From Bacillota bacterium (GTDB lineage Bacteria; Bacillota; Clostridia; Lachnospirales; Bianqueaceae): DNA of 64,000 bases. Within the stretch, counting starts at the first letter, position 1. The number at the start of each line of letters is the position of its first letter. This document shows, in pieces, positions 7,192-15,435 of this stretch. The stretch covers positions 1 to 64,000 of the forward strand of contig JAFRZE010000042.1 in the NCBI GenBank assembly GCA_017442735.1. Reading direction: 5' to 3'. The notes beneath the pieces are model-generated. The model saw only the letters and a list, made by a program, of their open reading frames with translations. It was not told the DNA's origin and did no database searches. The position numbers and the translations under genes were made by a program.

Positions 7192-8013
7192 TTATTTGTT
7201 CAGCTCCTTAGCGAACCGGTACACTTTTGCCATGTCCCGGTACCATCCGAAGCGAAGCTCCTTTTCGTAGTCTTCCTTTTCTATGTTGTCATCATTCTCG
7301 CTCAGTTCCTTTTCATAATCATAAGGAAGAGAAATCCATTCATAGGAAAGTTCCTTTTCCCAGTCATGACTGTCCATTTCTCCTCTCAGAATCAGATAGT
7401 TGATCAGTGCCGTATTTCTGAAGTCTCCGTCACGCGCGGGATCGCGCACGCAGTCCATCGCGTTGCCGGCTGACCCGGCGTTCAGAAGGACCCGATTATA
7501 CAGTTTCTGCATATATGGCAGATGGATATGCCCATAGATCACGATATCCGCTATCTGATCCGACGGTGTTTTTTCGCTTGGCAAAAACATGCCGAACAAC
7601 CGATCGATCGGATGAAATCCACCGATATACGCGTCATTCCTTTCCGGTGAGGAATGAAAGATCCTTACCAGACGCCCGCTTAAATAGAACTCATGGGCAA
7701 ACGGCAGATTCCTAAGATACTCTTTGGATCCGTCCGACAGCTTGTTCTGGTTCCAGCGGATCCTCTGGACAGTCAGTTCGGATTTCCCTGTCAGATCGAT
7801 CTCGGATGAGAAAACATCATCACAGTTTCCCTGGACCGCGACCTCGCATGTTTCTTTGATGATCTTTACGCATTCTTCCGAATGCGTTCCCTTGGCTACG
7901 ATATCTCCCAGGCAGAAGATCCGGGTGATGCCTCTTTCCCTGATATCTTCCAGTACTGTCTGAAGTGCCGTGAGATTACCGTGAATATCAGAAATAACAG
8001 CAATTTGGTCCAT
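7192..8013 (-). CDS. Metallophosphoesterase (YfcE/Icc-like)
   Basis: A calcineurin-like binuclear metallophosphoesterase of 273 residues. Motifs in order are D9-x-H11 (ISDIHGN), GD37 (CLGDIV), GNCDD (~residue 62) and GHIHLP (~residue 163), giving the full metal-binding set. It probably hydrolyses a phosphodiester or phosphomonoester; the substrate cannot be read from sequence. The last ~60 residues are a charged extension rich in KEL/EKE segments beyond the catalytic domain. The start at 8013 follows GGGAGG. It is a single gene, divergent from DUF4342. Confidence 0.88.
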   Translation of the reverse strand: MDQIAVISDIHGNLTALQTVLEDIRERGITRIFCLGDIVAKGTHSEECVKIIKETCEVAVQGNCDDVFSSEIDLTGKSELTVQRIRWNQNKLSDGSKEYLRNLPFAHEFYLSGRLVRIFHSSPERNDAYIGGFHPIDRLFGMFLPSEKTPSDQIADIVIYGHIHLPYMQKLYNRVLLNAGSAGNAMDCVRDPARDGDFRNTALINYLILRGEMDSHDWEKELSYEWISLPYDYEKELSENDDNIEKEDYEKELRFGWYRDMAKVYRFAKELNK

Positions 8014-8147
8014 CTTTTTCCTCCCAAAACAAGCCGAATAGACGTTTTTTTATACCAAATAAGAATAATTGTGGCGCTTTTTTCTATAGTGTGTTATGAT
8101 TATGCCATCTTAAGGATATCACTTACCAATCAATGGAGGTAAATAAA

Positions 8148-8573
8148 ATGAGTGAGAACAAGAATCCCAATGCCGACCAGATCGTCGAGAAAATCAAAGA
8201 GTATGTGAAGAAAGGTAACATTGCCCGTATTCTTCTGAAACATGGTGATAACACCATCCTGAATATCCCGCTGAATGTCGGTATCATCGGTACCATTCTC
8301 GGTGCCGCGGTTGCTCCCTGGGCGCTGATCGCTTCCGCGATCGCTACTCTTGGTTTCGACTGCAAAGTCGAACTGGAAAAGACTGATGGAGAGATCATTG
8401 AGATCTTTAGCCGCGAAGTCGGCAATACAGCCGTGAATGTCGGCAAAAACCTCTGGAACAATGTAAAAGACGGTGTCAAAAAAGAAACCACTGCTCCCGC
8501 TGAGGAAACAGTTGTTGATGTTCCGGAGGAAGAAGTGAAAGATGTCACCTCCGAGGAGAATCCCCAGGACTGA
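8148..8573 (+). CDS. DUF4342 domain protein
   Basis: A small protein of 141 residues. Residues ~8-75 are the DUF4342 domain: an amphipathic helix (QIVEKIKEYVKKGNIARIL), a beta strand, then a hydrophobic glycine/alanine-rich hairpin (IPLNVGIIGTILGAAVAP) that may insert in the membrane. The last 40 residues are acidic and disordered. I choose the ATG at 8148 because the GGAGG ribosome site overlaps the alternative upstream ATG at 8133. Function unknown in the family. It is monocistronic and closed by the terminator at 8612-8648. Confidence 0.85.
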   Translation: MSENKNPNADQIVEKIKEYVKKGNIARILLKHGDNTILNIPLNVGIIGTILGAAVAPWALIASAIATLGFDCKVELEKTDGEIIEIFSREVGNTAVNVGKNLWNNVKDGVKKETTAPAEETVVDVPEEEVKDVTSEENPQD

Positions 8574-8611
8574 TCCTCGGTCATAGTTCCCCCTTCTGAA
8601 GTTTTTGTGAA

Positions 8612-8648
8612 AGAAATAGTCGGCCAATGAGGCCGGCTATTTCTTTTT
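8612..8648. terminator. Bidirectional terminator
   Basis: The hairpin GAAATAGTCGGCC ... GGCCGGCTATTTC followed by TTTTTTA on the plus strand, with A-rich sequence before it, serves the convergent genes DUF4342 and SGNH hydrolase. Confidence 0.85.
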
Positions 8649-9361
8649 TATTCCTCTGTTTTTTCCAATGCCGGCAGGATATAGTCCCTGGCCCAGAGAA
8701 GTTGTCCTTCCCGATTCAGATGGATCTGGTCTTTAACAAACAGTTCTGTTCGAAAACTGCCGGTACTATAGGTCATATCTTCGGCGTCGATAAAAGTCAT
8801 ATAGTCGGTTTTTTGACACATTTCTTTCAGATTCGCGTTGATCTTTTGTGTCAGCGCGAGATATTCAGCTCTTCCCGGAAGCAGCAATCCGCTCATGATC
8901 ACGAAATGAGCATCCGGCAGCCGGTCATGAAATTCCGCGAACATCTGCCGTTTATTTTCCATGCATTTCCGGATCTTTTCTTCATCCGACCCTTCGATCT
9001 TGACATAATCATTGGATCCGGTCTGGAAGAAAACGGTCCGCGGGTCATATGGAAAGAGAAGCCGGTCCGCATAGAACATCAGATCTTCATCACAGCTTCC
9101 TCCGAAACCGTGATTCTGGACCAGGTACGGAGCCAGATCCTTCTCCATTTCCTTCCATCTGGCGAAGTTGGATGCTCCGTAAAAGATGATTCCCCTCTGA
9201 TGTGAGGAAGATGGATATTTTTTCCGGATCTTCAGGATCGCCAGATCTTTCCACGGTCCGAAGAAGTTCACACCCCCGAGGATCAGCAGCCAGCCTCCGC
9301 AGATCAGAAACAGGATCATCATACTGTAGCCGATGATCTGGATGATTTTTCGTAGTTTCAT
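8648..9361 (-). CDS. Membrane-anchored SGNH/GDSL hydrolase
   Basis: A 237-residue serine esterase/acetylhydrolase. An N-terminal transmembrane helix (residues ~8-34, IIGYSMMILFLICGGWLLIL) is followed by the SGNH blocks: block I as YGAS64NF (nucleophile in GAS rather than GDS), the block II glycine in GFGGS, block III in GSND and block V in D211QIH214. The catalytic domain therefore faces the outside. Such enzymes often deacetylate polysaccharides or peptidoglycan; the substrate is unknown here. The start at 9361 has an AGGAGG site 10 nt upstream; the longer reading frame to 9523 has none. Confidence 0.88.
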   Translation of the reverse strand: MKLRKIIQIIGYSMMILFLICGGWLLILGGVNFFGPWKDLAILKIRKKYPSSSHQRGIIFYGASNFARWKEMEKDLAPYLVQNHGFGGSCDEDLMFYADRLLFPYDPRTVFFQTGSNDYVKIEGSDEEKIRKCMENKRQMFAEFHDRLPDAHFVIMSGLLLPGRAEYLALTQKINANLKEMCQKTDYMTFIDAEDMTYSTGSFRTELFVKDQIHLNREGQLLWARDYILPALEKTEE

Positions 9362-9493
9362 ACTGTTTCCCTCCTGATCTTTCCTTCCCAAAGTATAACA
9401 GCAAACTTGCTTCAGCGTCAATCCTCTTTCAACCGGAAGGAATGTATGATACAATAAGGAAAACTGTGAAACCGTTGGGGAGAAAAGGAAAAA

Positions 9494-10207
9494 ATGAATC
9501 CGATCTATCAGGGAAAGATCCATATGGGTCAGTTGATCGAAGGTGCGAAAGCGGCCCGTGGACTGACTGTCATTATCGATGTGTTTCGCGCGGTATCCGT
9601 CGAATGCTATCTTATCTCTATGGGAGTAAGAAGCATACGTCCGGTCGGTGCGTTAGGGGAAGCTCTTTCCCTTGCCGGGAAGGTTCCGGATCCGGTCCTG
9701 TTCGGTGAACGAGGCGGTCGCCGCGTGGAAGGTTTTGACTTTGGCAACTCCCCCGCTCAGATCATTCCTGATGTCGTGCGGGGTAAAAACATCATTCACA
9801 CCACCAGTGCCGGGACCCAGGGTGTAGTGAATGCGACAGGAGCGGATGAGATCCTGCTGGGTTCTTTGGTAGGCGCTCGCGCTATCGCGGAATATATACT
9901 CCACAAGAATCCACCGGAAGTATCACTGATCGCCATGGGCGATGCCGGCATTTCTCCCACCGAGGAAGATGATCTGTGCGCCGCTTATATCCGGAGCCTT
10001 CTGTTGGGCGAAGAAATGGACATGAAAACCGCCATAGTCCATTTGAAGGACCATGGCGGCAGAAAATTCTTTAAACCTGACCTGCAGGATATTTTCCCGG
10101 AGGAAGACTTCTGGATGAGCACCCAGGTCGACCGGTTCGATTTTGTTCTGAAAGTCGAGACCGATCCTCTCGGCTACATCGTCAGAACACTTCCGTCGTC
10201 TGACTGA
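9494..10207 (+). CDS. comB: 2-phosphosulfolactate phosphatase family protein (ComB-like)
   Basis: A 237-residue ComB-family protein. Signatures are VIIDVFRAVSVECY (residues ~26-39), GERGGRRVEGFDFGNSP (~72-88) and TTSAGTQGV (~103-111). In methanogens ComB removes phosphate from 2-phosphosulfolactate on the way to coenzyme M. Bacteria without coenzyme M also carry the family, so the substrate here is unsure. The start at 9494 follows AAAAGGA. The 3' end overlaps the convergent gene at 10174 by 34 bp. A plausible promoter (TTTCAA, 17 bp, TACAAT) lies around 9430-9460. Confidence 0.85.
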   Translation: MNPIYQGKIHMGQLIEGAKAARGLTVIIDVFRAVSVECYLISMGVRSIRPVGALGEALSLAGKVPDPVLFGERGGRRVEGFDFGNSPAQIIPDVVRGKNIIHTTSAGTQGVVNATGADEILLGSLVGARAIAEYILHKNPPEVSLIAMGDAGISPTEEDDLCAAYIRSLLLGEEMDMKTAIVHLKDHGGRKFFKPDLQDIFPEEDFWMSTQVDRFDFVLKVETDPLGYIVRTLPSSD

Positions 10208-10623
10208 TGCGCTTTTCTCGGCACGGCACTGAGCAGTCTTCCTGCCCGGTAAGTGATCGTATATACCTTTTCATTTTCCAGATCGAACTCGTTTCGTTCT
10301 GGATTTTTCTTTGCGCGAAGCCGGATCACCTGATCATTGTGATCCAGCAGAACGAAATATCCGATATAGTCATTCACACTGCTGGAACGTACAGGCGTTC
10401 CGACGGGATTGCGCCCGACATTTTGAGTCTGCGGATTCGGCATCGTCAGAAAGTTGCGTGACGTACCTTCCTGCTCATTTCCGTTTTTCAGATATCTGGC
10501 AAGTGCGGTTCTTTTCGGAGAGATCAACGGTCTGAAAAGGAGAAGAACGCCGCCGACCGCGAGAAGAATGATCATCACGATCAAGACATTGCCAGCCATA
10601 TTGATGAGTTCCCATTGATCCAT
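10174..10623 (-). CDS. Small single-pass membrane protein
   Basis: 149 residues; family not recognised. One N-terminal transmembrane helix (residues ~9-30, AGNVLIVMIILLAVGGVLLL) precedes a polar linker and a small beta-rich cytosolic domain (~85-140: VNDYIGYFVLLDHNDQVIRL and EKVYTITYRAGRLL). This layout recalls DUF2500-type proteins, but I am not certain. The start at 10623 follows AAAGGAGG. It lies 30 bp after the XpaC-like gene and is probably co-transcribed with it. The 3' end overlaps comB by 34 bp on the other strand. Confidence 0.78.
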   Translation of the reverse strand: MDQWELINMAGNVLIVMIILLAVGGVLLLFRPLISPKRTALARYLKNGNEQEGTSRNFLTMPNPQTQNVGRNPVGTPVRSSSVNDYIGYFVLLDHNDQVIRLRAKKNPERNEFDLENEKVYTITYRAGRLLSAVPRKAHQSDDGSVLTM

Positions 10624-10653
10624 TCCTGTCCTCCTTTCGTATCAGAACGGATA

Positions 10654-11325
10654 TCAGCTATAGTACTTGACGTCTCCGATCAAAGACTGGATCTCATTTA
10701 GAAGATCAAGTGTCGCCTGGTTTTCCTTTGTCGAGCTCATGCTTTGAAGCTCCAGGCTGAGCTTCTCAAGAAACAGGAAGATCCTCTCATTGGCGTTCAG
10801 CTCTTCCGTCATTTGCTCGATTTGTTTTCCAAACAGCCCCAACTGTTCGGTCTGAATCGTGTCATCGATGTTGTCATATTGATGCCAGCCGTTCTGGATC
10901 ATCTGTGAAAGCCGCACATATTCCTGCTCATCAAAAGCCTGCATCTGGCGAAGCATCGTCTGATGATTCGCACGGATCTTGTCATAGGCTGCGGAAACGA
11001 TCGACAGGTATTTCTGACCTGTCATACTCTGTGCGCCAAAAGTCTGATGAACGATATCATACAGTCTCTTGCTCTGCACAGGGATCTTTTGCTCCTGTTT
11101 GGCAGCATCGGCGGCAATACTCTGGATCTTGGCACTGCGGGCCACAGTCTGGGCCTGCGGCTGTGCTTGACGGGCAGGCGCCTGTTTAGTTTCAGGCACA
11201 TCCCTTACCACAGAATCGACCTGTGTGATCCGACGGGGCGTGGTTTCTTTCGACGCCCGCGCGATCCTCGAAACGGCATTGATCACGATGATCGCGAAAA
11301 TAAGGGGAAATAGCCCGAAGAACAT
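10654..11325 (-). CDS. XpaC-like membrane protein, paralogue of the gene at 33563-34339
   Basis: 223 residues: a transmembrane helix at the very N-terminus (MFFGLFPLIFAIIVINAV), a Gln/Ala-rich linker and a C-terminal helical domain (~95-223). The C-terminal domain matches the end of the protein encoded at 33563-34339 in pattern: FDEQEYVRL / FDDQDFQKL, NERIFLFLEKLSLEL / NERMLLTLDRISVEL, and a ...DVKYYS / TAKFYQ end. The second copy sits next to telA, so an XpaC-like role is likely here too. I prefer the ATG at 11325: GGAGG lies 9 nt upstream, whereas the upstream ATG at 11358 sits in the hairpin loop described next. Confidence 0.75.
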   Translation of the reverse strand: MFFGLFPLIFAIIVINAVSRIARASKETTPRRITQVDSVVRDVPETKQAPARQAQPQAQTVARSAKIQSIAADAAKQEQKIPVQSKRLYDIVHQTFGAQSMTGQKYLSIVSAAYDKIRANHQTMLRQMQAFDEQEYVRLSQMIQNGWHQYDNIDDTIQTEQLGLFGKQIEQMTEELNANERIFLFLEKLSLELQSMSSTKENQATLDLLNEIQSLIGDVKYYS

Positions 11326-11329
11326 TGTA

Positions 11330-11380
11330 AAAAGCCTCCATTGATTTGATGTTCCCATTATATCAAATCATGGAGGCTTT
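11330..11380 (-). promoter_or_regulatory. Terminator-like hairpin that contains the ribosome site of the next gene
   Basis: Minus-strand arms AAGCCTCCATGATTTGAT (11362-11379) and ATCAAATCAATGGAGGCTT (11332-11350) pair over 18 bp with one bulged A and an 11-nt loop, then a T-run follows. The 3' arm holds the GGAGG that serves the start at 11325. When folded it would hide the ribosome site and could also stop transcription from the tldD-tldE side. Confidence 0.75.
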
Positions 11381-11427
11381 CCAAGTGCTTTTGTCTAAGT
11401 GGCAGCAATTTCCGTTCAAACGGTCAC

Positions 11428-12726
11428 TTACTTGCCGGAGATCACAATTCCGGAAGAAGCCATATACGGCAGAGCCATGGAACCATCACAGATGATTTCT
11501 TTTGATATGGCCGTGACATTCCTGAACACGTCTTCCAGATTGCCGTTGATCATTGTTTCAGATACCGCGCCGGCGATCTTTCCGTTCTCGATATAGAACG
11601 CATTCTTTGCGACACCGGAGAATTCACCGTTGGCTCCGGGCTCACCGCCGGAAAAACCGCCTACGATCAGTCCGCGGCTGACAGAAGCGATGATTTCCTC
11701 CAGTGATATCTCGCCTGGTTCCATCACGACATTCATACTGGAATTTTTTGTGACGTTCCTTCCGGTCTTTCCGGCAGCGTACAGATCCAGCAGATGAGTC
11801 ATCAATACTCCGTTTTTGATCACCTTCACATTTTCAGCACGATATCCGTCATCGGTGTAAGCATCCAGTTCTACCAGCCGCTCATCCTGTGCTTTCAATT
11901 CGATTGTGATTTTTTCACTGGCAACTTTCTCTCCCACTTTATCCAGCCAGCGGCTGGTCCCATCCATGATGACCGATGGACTCAGGTAGTTGTATGACAG
12001 CATATACAGGAAGAAGCCAAGACAACCGGGCGTAAAAACGACTGTTCCCTCAAACTTCCCATCAAAACCAGCCTGATTCAGGGCTTTCTCCGCATCAGAC
12101 AACTGAATTTCGATATCACCCTGCTCGATCAAAGGTGTTTCCAGATCATAGGTCGCGATTCCGGTATAGGAAAGGCCTGTAGTCCTTTCGCCTTCAAAAC
12201 CTGCAAATTCGATCTCCACATGATAAGCGCCGTCGAAGGTCTCGAATTCGGTGCCGTTGGAATTCGCATAGATCGTATGCGACTTGGTATGATCCGCGAT
12301 CAGCGCGAGGATCTTGATCCGGGGATGTTTCTTTTCGATCGTACCCAGAAGATCTTCCAGCTTTTGGTAAAACAGATCCATATCCGCTTCATAGAGACCG
12401 GTATGAAAGACTCCGTTTTCCTGTTTTTCTGCGATCTGATTGGCTGTATCCGGCTCAGCGGAAGCTGCTCCGAGGATCGCATCATCGACTGCTTTGCTGA
12501 TTCCCTCATCCGTCAGATCATTTCCGGAGGCGCTGCCTTTACGTCCTTCCTGGATGGTCGTTACGTTGATTTTTGAATCAAAGATCGTCCGATACAGTGA
12601 AAACTCCGCGTTTTCTGTATTCAGTTCCCGCTTTTCACTTTCTGTGACTTCAAAGGCATATACCTTCTGCTGTTTTTCATTCAGCAGTCTATTCACCTTT
12701 TCCGATACTTCTCTGATATTAGACAT
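11428..12726 (-). CDS. tldE: TldE/PmbA-type metalloprotease subunit
   Basis: A 432-residue member of the TldD/PmbA family without the HExxxH motif, so it is the non-catalytic TldE (PmbA) partner. Family features include residues ~270-290 (VIMDGTSRWLDKVGEKVASE), the glycine-rich GGFSGGEPGANGEFSGVAKN near residue 370 and the C-terminal NGNLEDVFRNV. With TldD it forms a heterodimeric protease that degrades unfolded peptides and processes some peptide natural products. It follows tldD by 15 bp, behind GGAGGAG. No precursor peptide gene is visible nearby. Confidence 0.93.
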   Translation of the reverse strand: MSNIREVSEKVNRLLNEKQQKVYAFEVTESEKRELNTENAEFSLYRTIFDSKINVTTIQEGRKGSASGNDLTDEGISKAVDDAILGAASAEPDTANQIAEKQENGVFHTGLYEADMDLFYQKLEDLLGTIEKKHPRIKILALIADHTKSHTIYANSNGTEFETFDGAYHVEIEFAGFEGERTTGLSYTGIATYDLETPLIEQGDIEIQLSDAEKALNQAGFDGKFEGTVVFTPGCLGFFLYMLSYNYLSPSVIMDGTSRWLDKVGEKVASEKITIELKAQDERLVELDAYTDDGYRAENVKVIKNGVLMTHLLDLYAAGKTGRNVTKNSSMNVVMEPGEISLEEIIASVSRGLIVGGFSGGEPGANGEFSGVAKNAFYIENGKIAGAVSETMINGNLEDVFRNVTAISKEIICDGSMALPYMASSGIVISGK

Positions 12727-12741
12727 GATTCTCCTCCTTCC

Positions 12742-14127
12742 TTAACGACCGCCGATGGTGATATAGCAGCGCATATCCGGGCCGCCCATTCCGACCGGCA
12801 TCGGCTGTTTCTTACCGCAGAATCCGCTGGATTCCCACTGAACCTGATTGGAGACCATATCGACGGTCTTCAGCATATCGAATGCGATACCGGAAACAGT
12901 CGTATCAAGAAGCGCGTGTCCAAGCTTGCCTTTTTTAATCTCGTAGCCCAGGGATACACCGAACATAAACTCACCGGTGACATCCGCCTGTCCGTTCGAG
13001 GTGTCGATAAGATAGTAGCCATCCTCGATCGAAGCGATCATTTCATCGAGAGTGCTCGTTCCCGGCAGAATACAGGTATTGCGCATGCGAATGAGCGGTT
13101 CGTCGTTGAACTCCCAGGCTCGCGCGTTACCACAGGGTTCCATGCCGAAAAACTGCGCGGATTCCCGGCTGTTCATATATCCTTTCAGAATACCGTTCTC
13201 GATCAGCATCGCGTCCTTCGCGAAGGTTCCCTCATCATCCAGATAGACGGGAAGCGGAACCGTTTCCCCGAAAGCCGTGTGCGCGTAGTCGATCAGTGTG
13301 ACGAGATCGGACGCGACCCGCTTGTTCAGATTCGGGCCAGCTACTGATCCGCCCATGACAAGATCTGCTTCCACGGTATGGCCGACAGCTTCATGCGCGA
13401 GCATGCCGCCCATCATACCGCCCAGGATGACCTGTTTACGTCCTGCTTCTGCATAGACGCCCTCGCGCTTATCCATCAGATGCCGGTACAGTTCATCGAT
13501 CACGGGATAAAGCTTTGTGACATCCGCGAAGTTGTCCTCGAAGCTTCCGAATCCGCCGAATGCGTGGAAAAGCTCGACCGGTGCTCCGCTCAGGGATTCT
13601 GCGGTCAGAAAAACATAAATGTAACATCTGGGATACGTCACATGACCGCTCGATGCGTCTGAGGAAATAATGATCTTGTCCTGAGAATCTTCCCGGTATA
13701 TGATCCGACGGCTCAAAAGATCCGGATACTTCTTCGCCACATAATCATCCACCGTCCGGCATGCGTCGATGATCCGTTTCTGCTCAAAATCCACGATCAA
13801 ACGTGGCGCCGGGATCTGTCCGGGAATCTGGGCCGGATAGGTTTTTCTCGGAGCTTTCGCCCTCTGATCCAGAAACAGCGCATTCTCCGTAGCCGCACGA
13901 AGTACCATCTCCGCATCTTTTTCCGTATAGGATGCTACCGATGAAAATCCGTAGTGCCCATTCTTTGTCACACGAGCGCTGATACCGCGGCTCTCGCTCC
14001 TGGCGTTATTGACCAGATTGCCTTTTAACAGAGCGACGGATCTGGATCTGTTTTCGTGCCCGCGCAGTACCGTTTGCACCCCTTCGGCGAACCGGTCCCG
14101 CTCTTTGCTGATAATATCCTGTAACAT
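12742..14127 (-). CDS. tldD: TldD metalloprotease, catalytic subunit
   Basis: 461 residues. The zinc motif H245-E246-AVG-H250 (LAHEAVGHTVEADL) marks the active TldD subunit. Other family blocks are GMEPCGNARAW and the C-terminal PMPVGMGGPDMRCYITIGGR. It is a cytosolic protease acting with TldE. The start at 14127 follows TAGGAGGT. It is 16 bp downstream of the bactofilin gene, so the leftward unit yhbD-like - bactofilin - tldD - tldE may be a single transcript controlled by the operator at 15268-15338. Confidence 0.95.
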   Translation of the reverse strand: MLQDIISKERDRFAEGVQTVLRGHENRSRSVALLKGNLVNNARSESRGISARVTKNGHYGFSSVASYTEKDAEMVLRAATENALFLDQRAKAPRKTYPAQIPGQIPAPRLIVDFEQKRIIDACRTVDDYVAKKYPDLLSRRIIYREDSQDKIIISSDASSGHVTYPRCYIYVFLTAESLSGAPVELFHAFGGFGSFEDNFADVTKLYPVIDELYRHLMDKREGVYAEAGRKQVILGGMMGGMLAHEAVGHTVEADLVMGGSVAGPNLNKRVASDLVTLIDYAHTAFGETVPLPVYLDDEGTFAKDAMLIENGILKGYMNSRESAQFFGMEPCGNARAWEFNDEPLIRMRNTCILPGTSTLDEMIASIEDGYYLIDTSNGQADVTGEFMFGVSLGYEIKKGKLGHALLDTTVSGIAFDMLKTVDMVSNQVQWESSGFCGKKQPMPVGMGGPDMRCYITIGGR

Positions 14128-14143
14128 AGGTACCTCCTATTGT

Positions 14144-14830
14144 TTAGTCTGCCTGTACGATCTCACGGATGACGGCGGATGGATCATGTTCGATAGTCCC
14201 GCTGTATTCAACACGGTCGATCACGCATCCTTCCCCTATCCGGATGTTGGTTCCGCGGACCACCTTTGCCCTGATACAGGCCAGATCGATCTCATCCGCT
14301 TCTATGGTCTCGGTCACAACACTCTGAGTATACGAAGGTTTCATGGATAACGCAATGCCAAATAAAGAAAAAACTTCCGGTTTTTTCACAACGACCTTGC
14401 TTCCGCCGATCCCGCCGATCCGAACACTTCCTTCCCGGTTTCCCGCACAGATCTCGATCTGTTCCGCGTTCAGCAGGCCTTCGATGGTTCCGCCGCCGCT
14501 GATCTTCACATCTTCCGCCTCTACATCGCCACGGACAGTCATCCCTCCGGAGATACGGACCTTTCTGCAGCCGGTTATGCTTCCCTGTGCTACCAGGGAC
14601 CCGCTGATATGGACTTCTCCGGCACAATCGATCGCTCCCTTTGTTTTCAGACTGCCTGAGACATGGATCTCTTCCTCAGCTCGGATATTGCCGTCTCCGG
14701 AGACCGCTCCGCTTACATGAAACTCTTTGCACTCAATATCCCCATTCCATTTGGCGCTGCCGGATACATGGATCTGATCATAACTTCCGCCTGAAAAAGT
14801 ACCGGCGCCGCTGATATGTACGTTATTCAT
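14144..14830 (-). CDS. Bactofilin-like polymer-forming protein
   Basis: 228 residues of beta-helical repeats of the form (I/V)HVSG-x5-GDI, running from residue 1 to ~135 (HISGAGTF, HVSGSAKW, HVSGAVSG, HVSGSLKT, HISGSLVA), then a longer hydrophobic segment and a final repeat region. This matches the bactofilin/DUF583 family, whose members polymerise into filaments at the membrane. In Bacillus subtilis, related yhbE and yhbF lie beside yhbD and take part in flagellar assembly; no motility genes are visible here. It overlaps the upstream gene by ATGA (coupled translation). Confidence 0.88.
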   Translation of the reverse strand: MNNVHISGAGTFSGGSYDQIHVSGSAKWNGDIECKEFHVSGAVSGDGNIRAEEEIHVSGSLKTKGAIDCAGEVHISGSLVAQGSITGCRKVRISGGMTVRGDVEAEDVKISGGGTIEGLLNAEQIEICAGNREGSVRIGGIGGSKVVVKKPEVFSLFGIALSMKPSYTQSVVTETIEADEIDLACIRAKVVRGTNIRIGEGCVIDRVEYSGTIEHDPSAVIREIVQAD

Positions 14831-15246
14831 CTGTTTTTTTCTCCCTGTAACAAGTATTGTAATTGTTCTGCGATCATCGCGGTCAGGTCGATCGTTTCTT
14901 CTCCTTCCAGAAGGATCTTCCGGATCTCCCCACTGCGGTAACTTCGTCTTTCAAAACTGGTCTCGATCACCAGATGCGGTTCCACACTTTTCGAAGTCTT
15001 CAGTGAACTGGCCAGTTCTTCCAGCGCCCTGTTGTCTCTGGCGCTTAGGATCCGTTCGACCCGTTCACAAATCGTCTTCTCATCAAAGAAAGTTTCCTGC
15101 CCGGTCGCGGTGGACTTTTTGATAAACCATTCCTCCGGAATGAGTCCCATCCTCTTCCATCGGTAAAGGGCTCCGTAGGATATTCCGAACCGCTGAAGCA
15201 GTTCCTTTTTAGAAATCATTTTCTCAGAGATTGTTTTCTCTTCCAT
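14827..15246 (-). CDS. YhbD-like DUF4004 regulator with a MerR-type helix-turn-helix
   Basis: 139 residues. Residues ~10-45 (ISKKELLQRFGISYGALYRW ... GLIPEEWF) form a MerR-like winged helix with the RWKRMGLIP wing, followed by a region with KTICERVERI. The C-terminus (~95-139) is a short dimer-type helix. YhbD proteins are found next to bactofilin genes. It has its own strong promoter with three copies of a GTAACA-type palindrome; autoregulation is inferred. The start at 15246 follows GAAGGAG. Confidence 0.85.
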   Translation of the reverse strand: MEEKTISEKMISKKELLQRFGISYGALYRWKRMGLIPEEWFIKKSTATGQETFFDEKTICERVERILSARDNRALEELASSLKTSKSVEPHLVIETSFERRSYRSGEIRKILLEGEETIDLTAMIAEQLQYLLQGEKNR

Positions 15247-15267
15247 AGGGTCTCCTTCCTCTTTTCT

Positions 15268-15338
15268 GTAACACTGTTACGTTTTGTCGACAATTGGAAT
15301 ATACCATAACATTGTTACACTGTCAATAGGTTTGTTAC
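15268..15338 (-). promoter_or_regulatory. Promoter with three operator copies upstream of the bactofilin operon
   Basis: Minus-strand -35 TTGACA (15321-15326), 17-bp spacer, -10 TATATT (15298-15303). A 13-mer recurs three times: GTAACACTGTTAC (15268-15280, perfect palindrome), ATAACATTGTTAC (15306-15318, inside the spacer) and a half-site copy ATAGGTTTGTTAC (15326-15338, on the -35). The positions suggest repressor binding over the promoter; the DUF4004 protein is the likely ligand. Confidence 0.82.
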
Positions 15339-15435
15339 ACTTTTTTATCTTCCGTTTGCTATCGGCGTCAAACCTCTTCCTTTCTTTCCCTGAAAATGGT
15401 ATACTGATTCTATCAGGACAGAAAGGAGAACCTCT

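Noticed and set aside
15268-15338. CRISPR-like repeats
   Set aside because: The three 13-mers are palindromic, unevenly spaced (38 and 20 bp) and overlie a promoter; they are operators, not an array.
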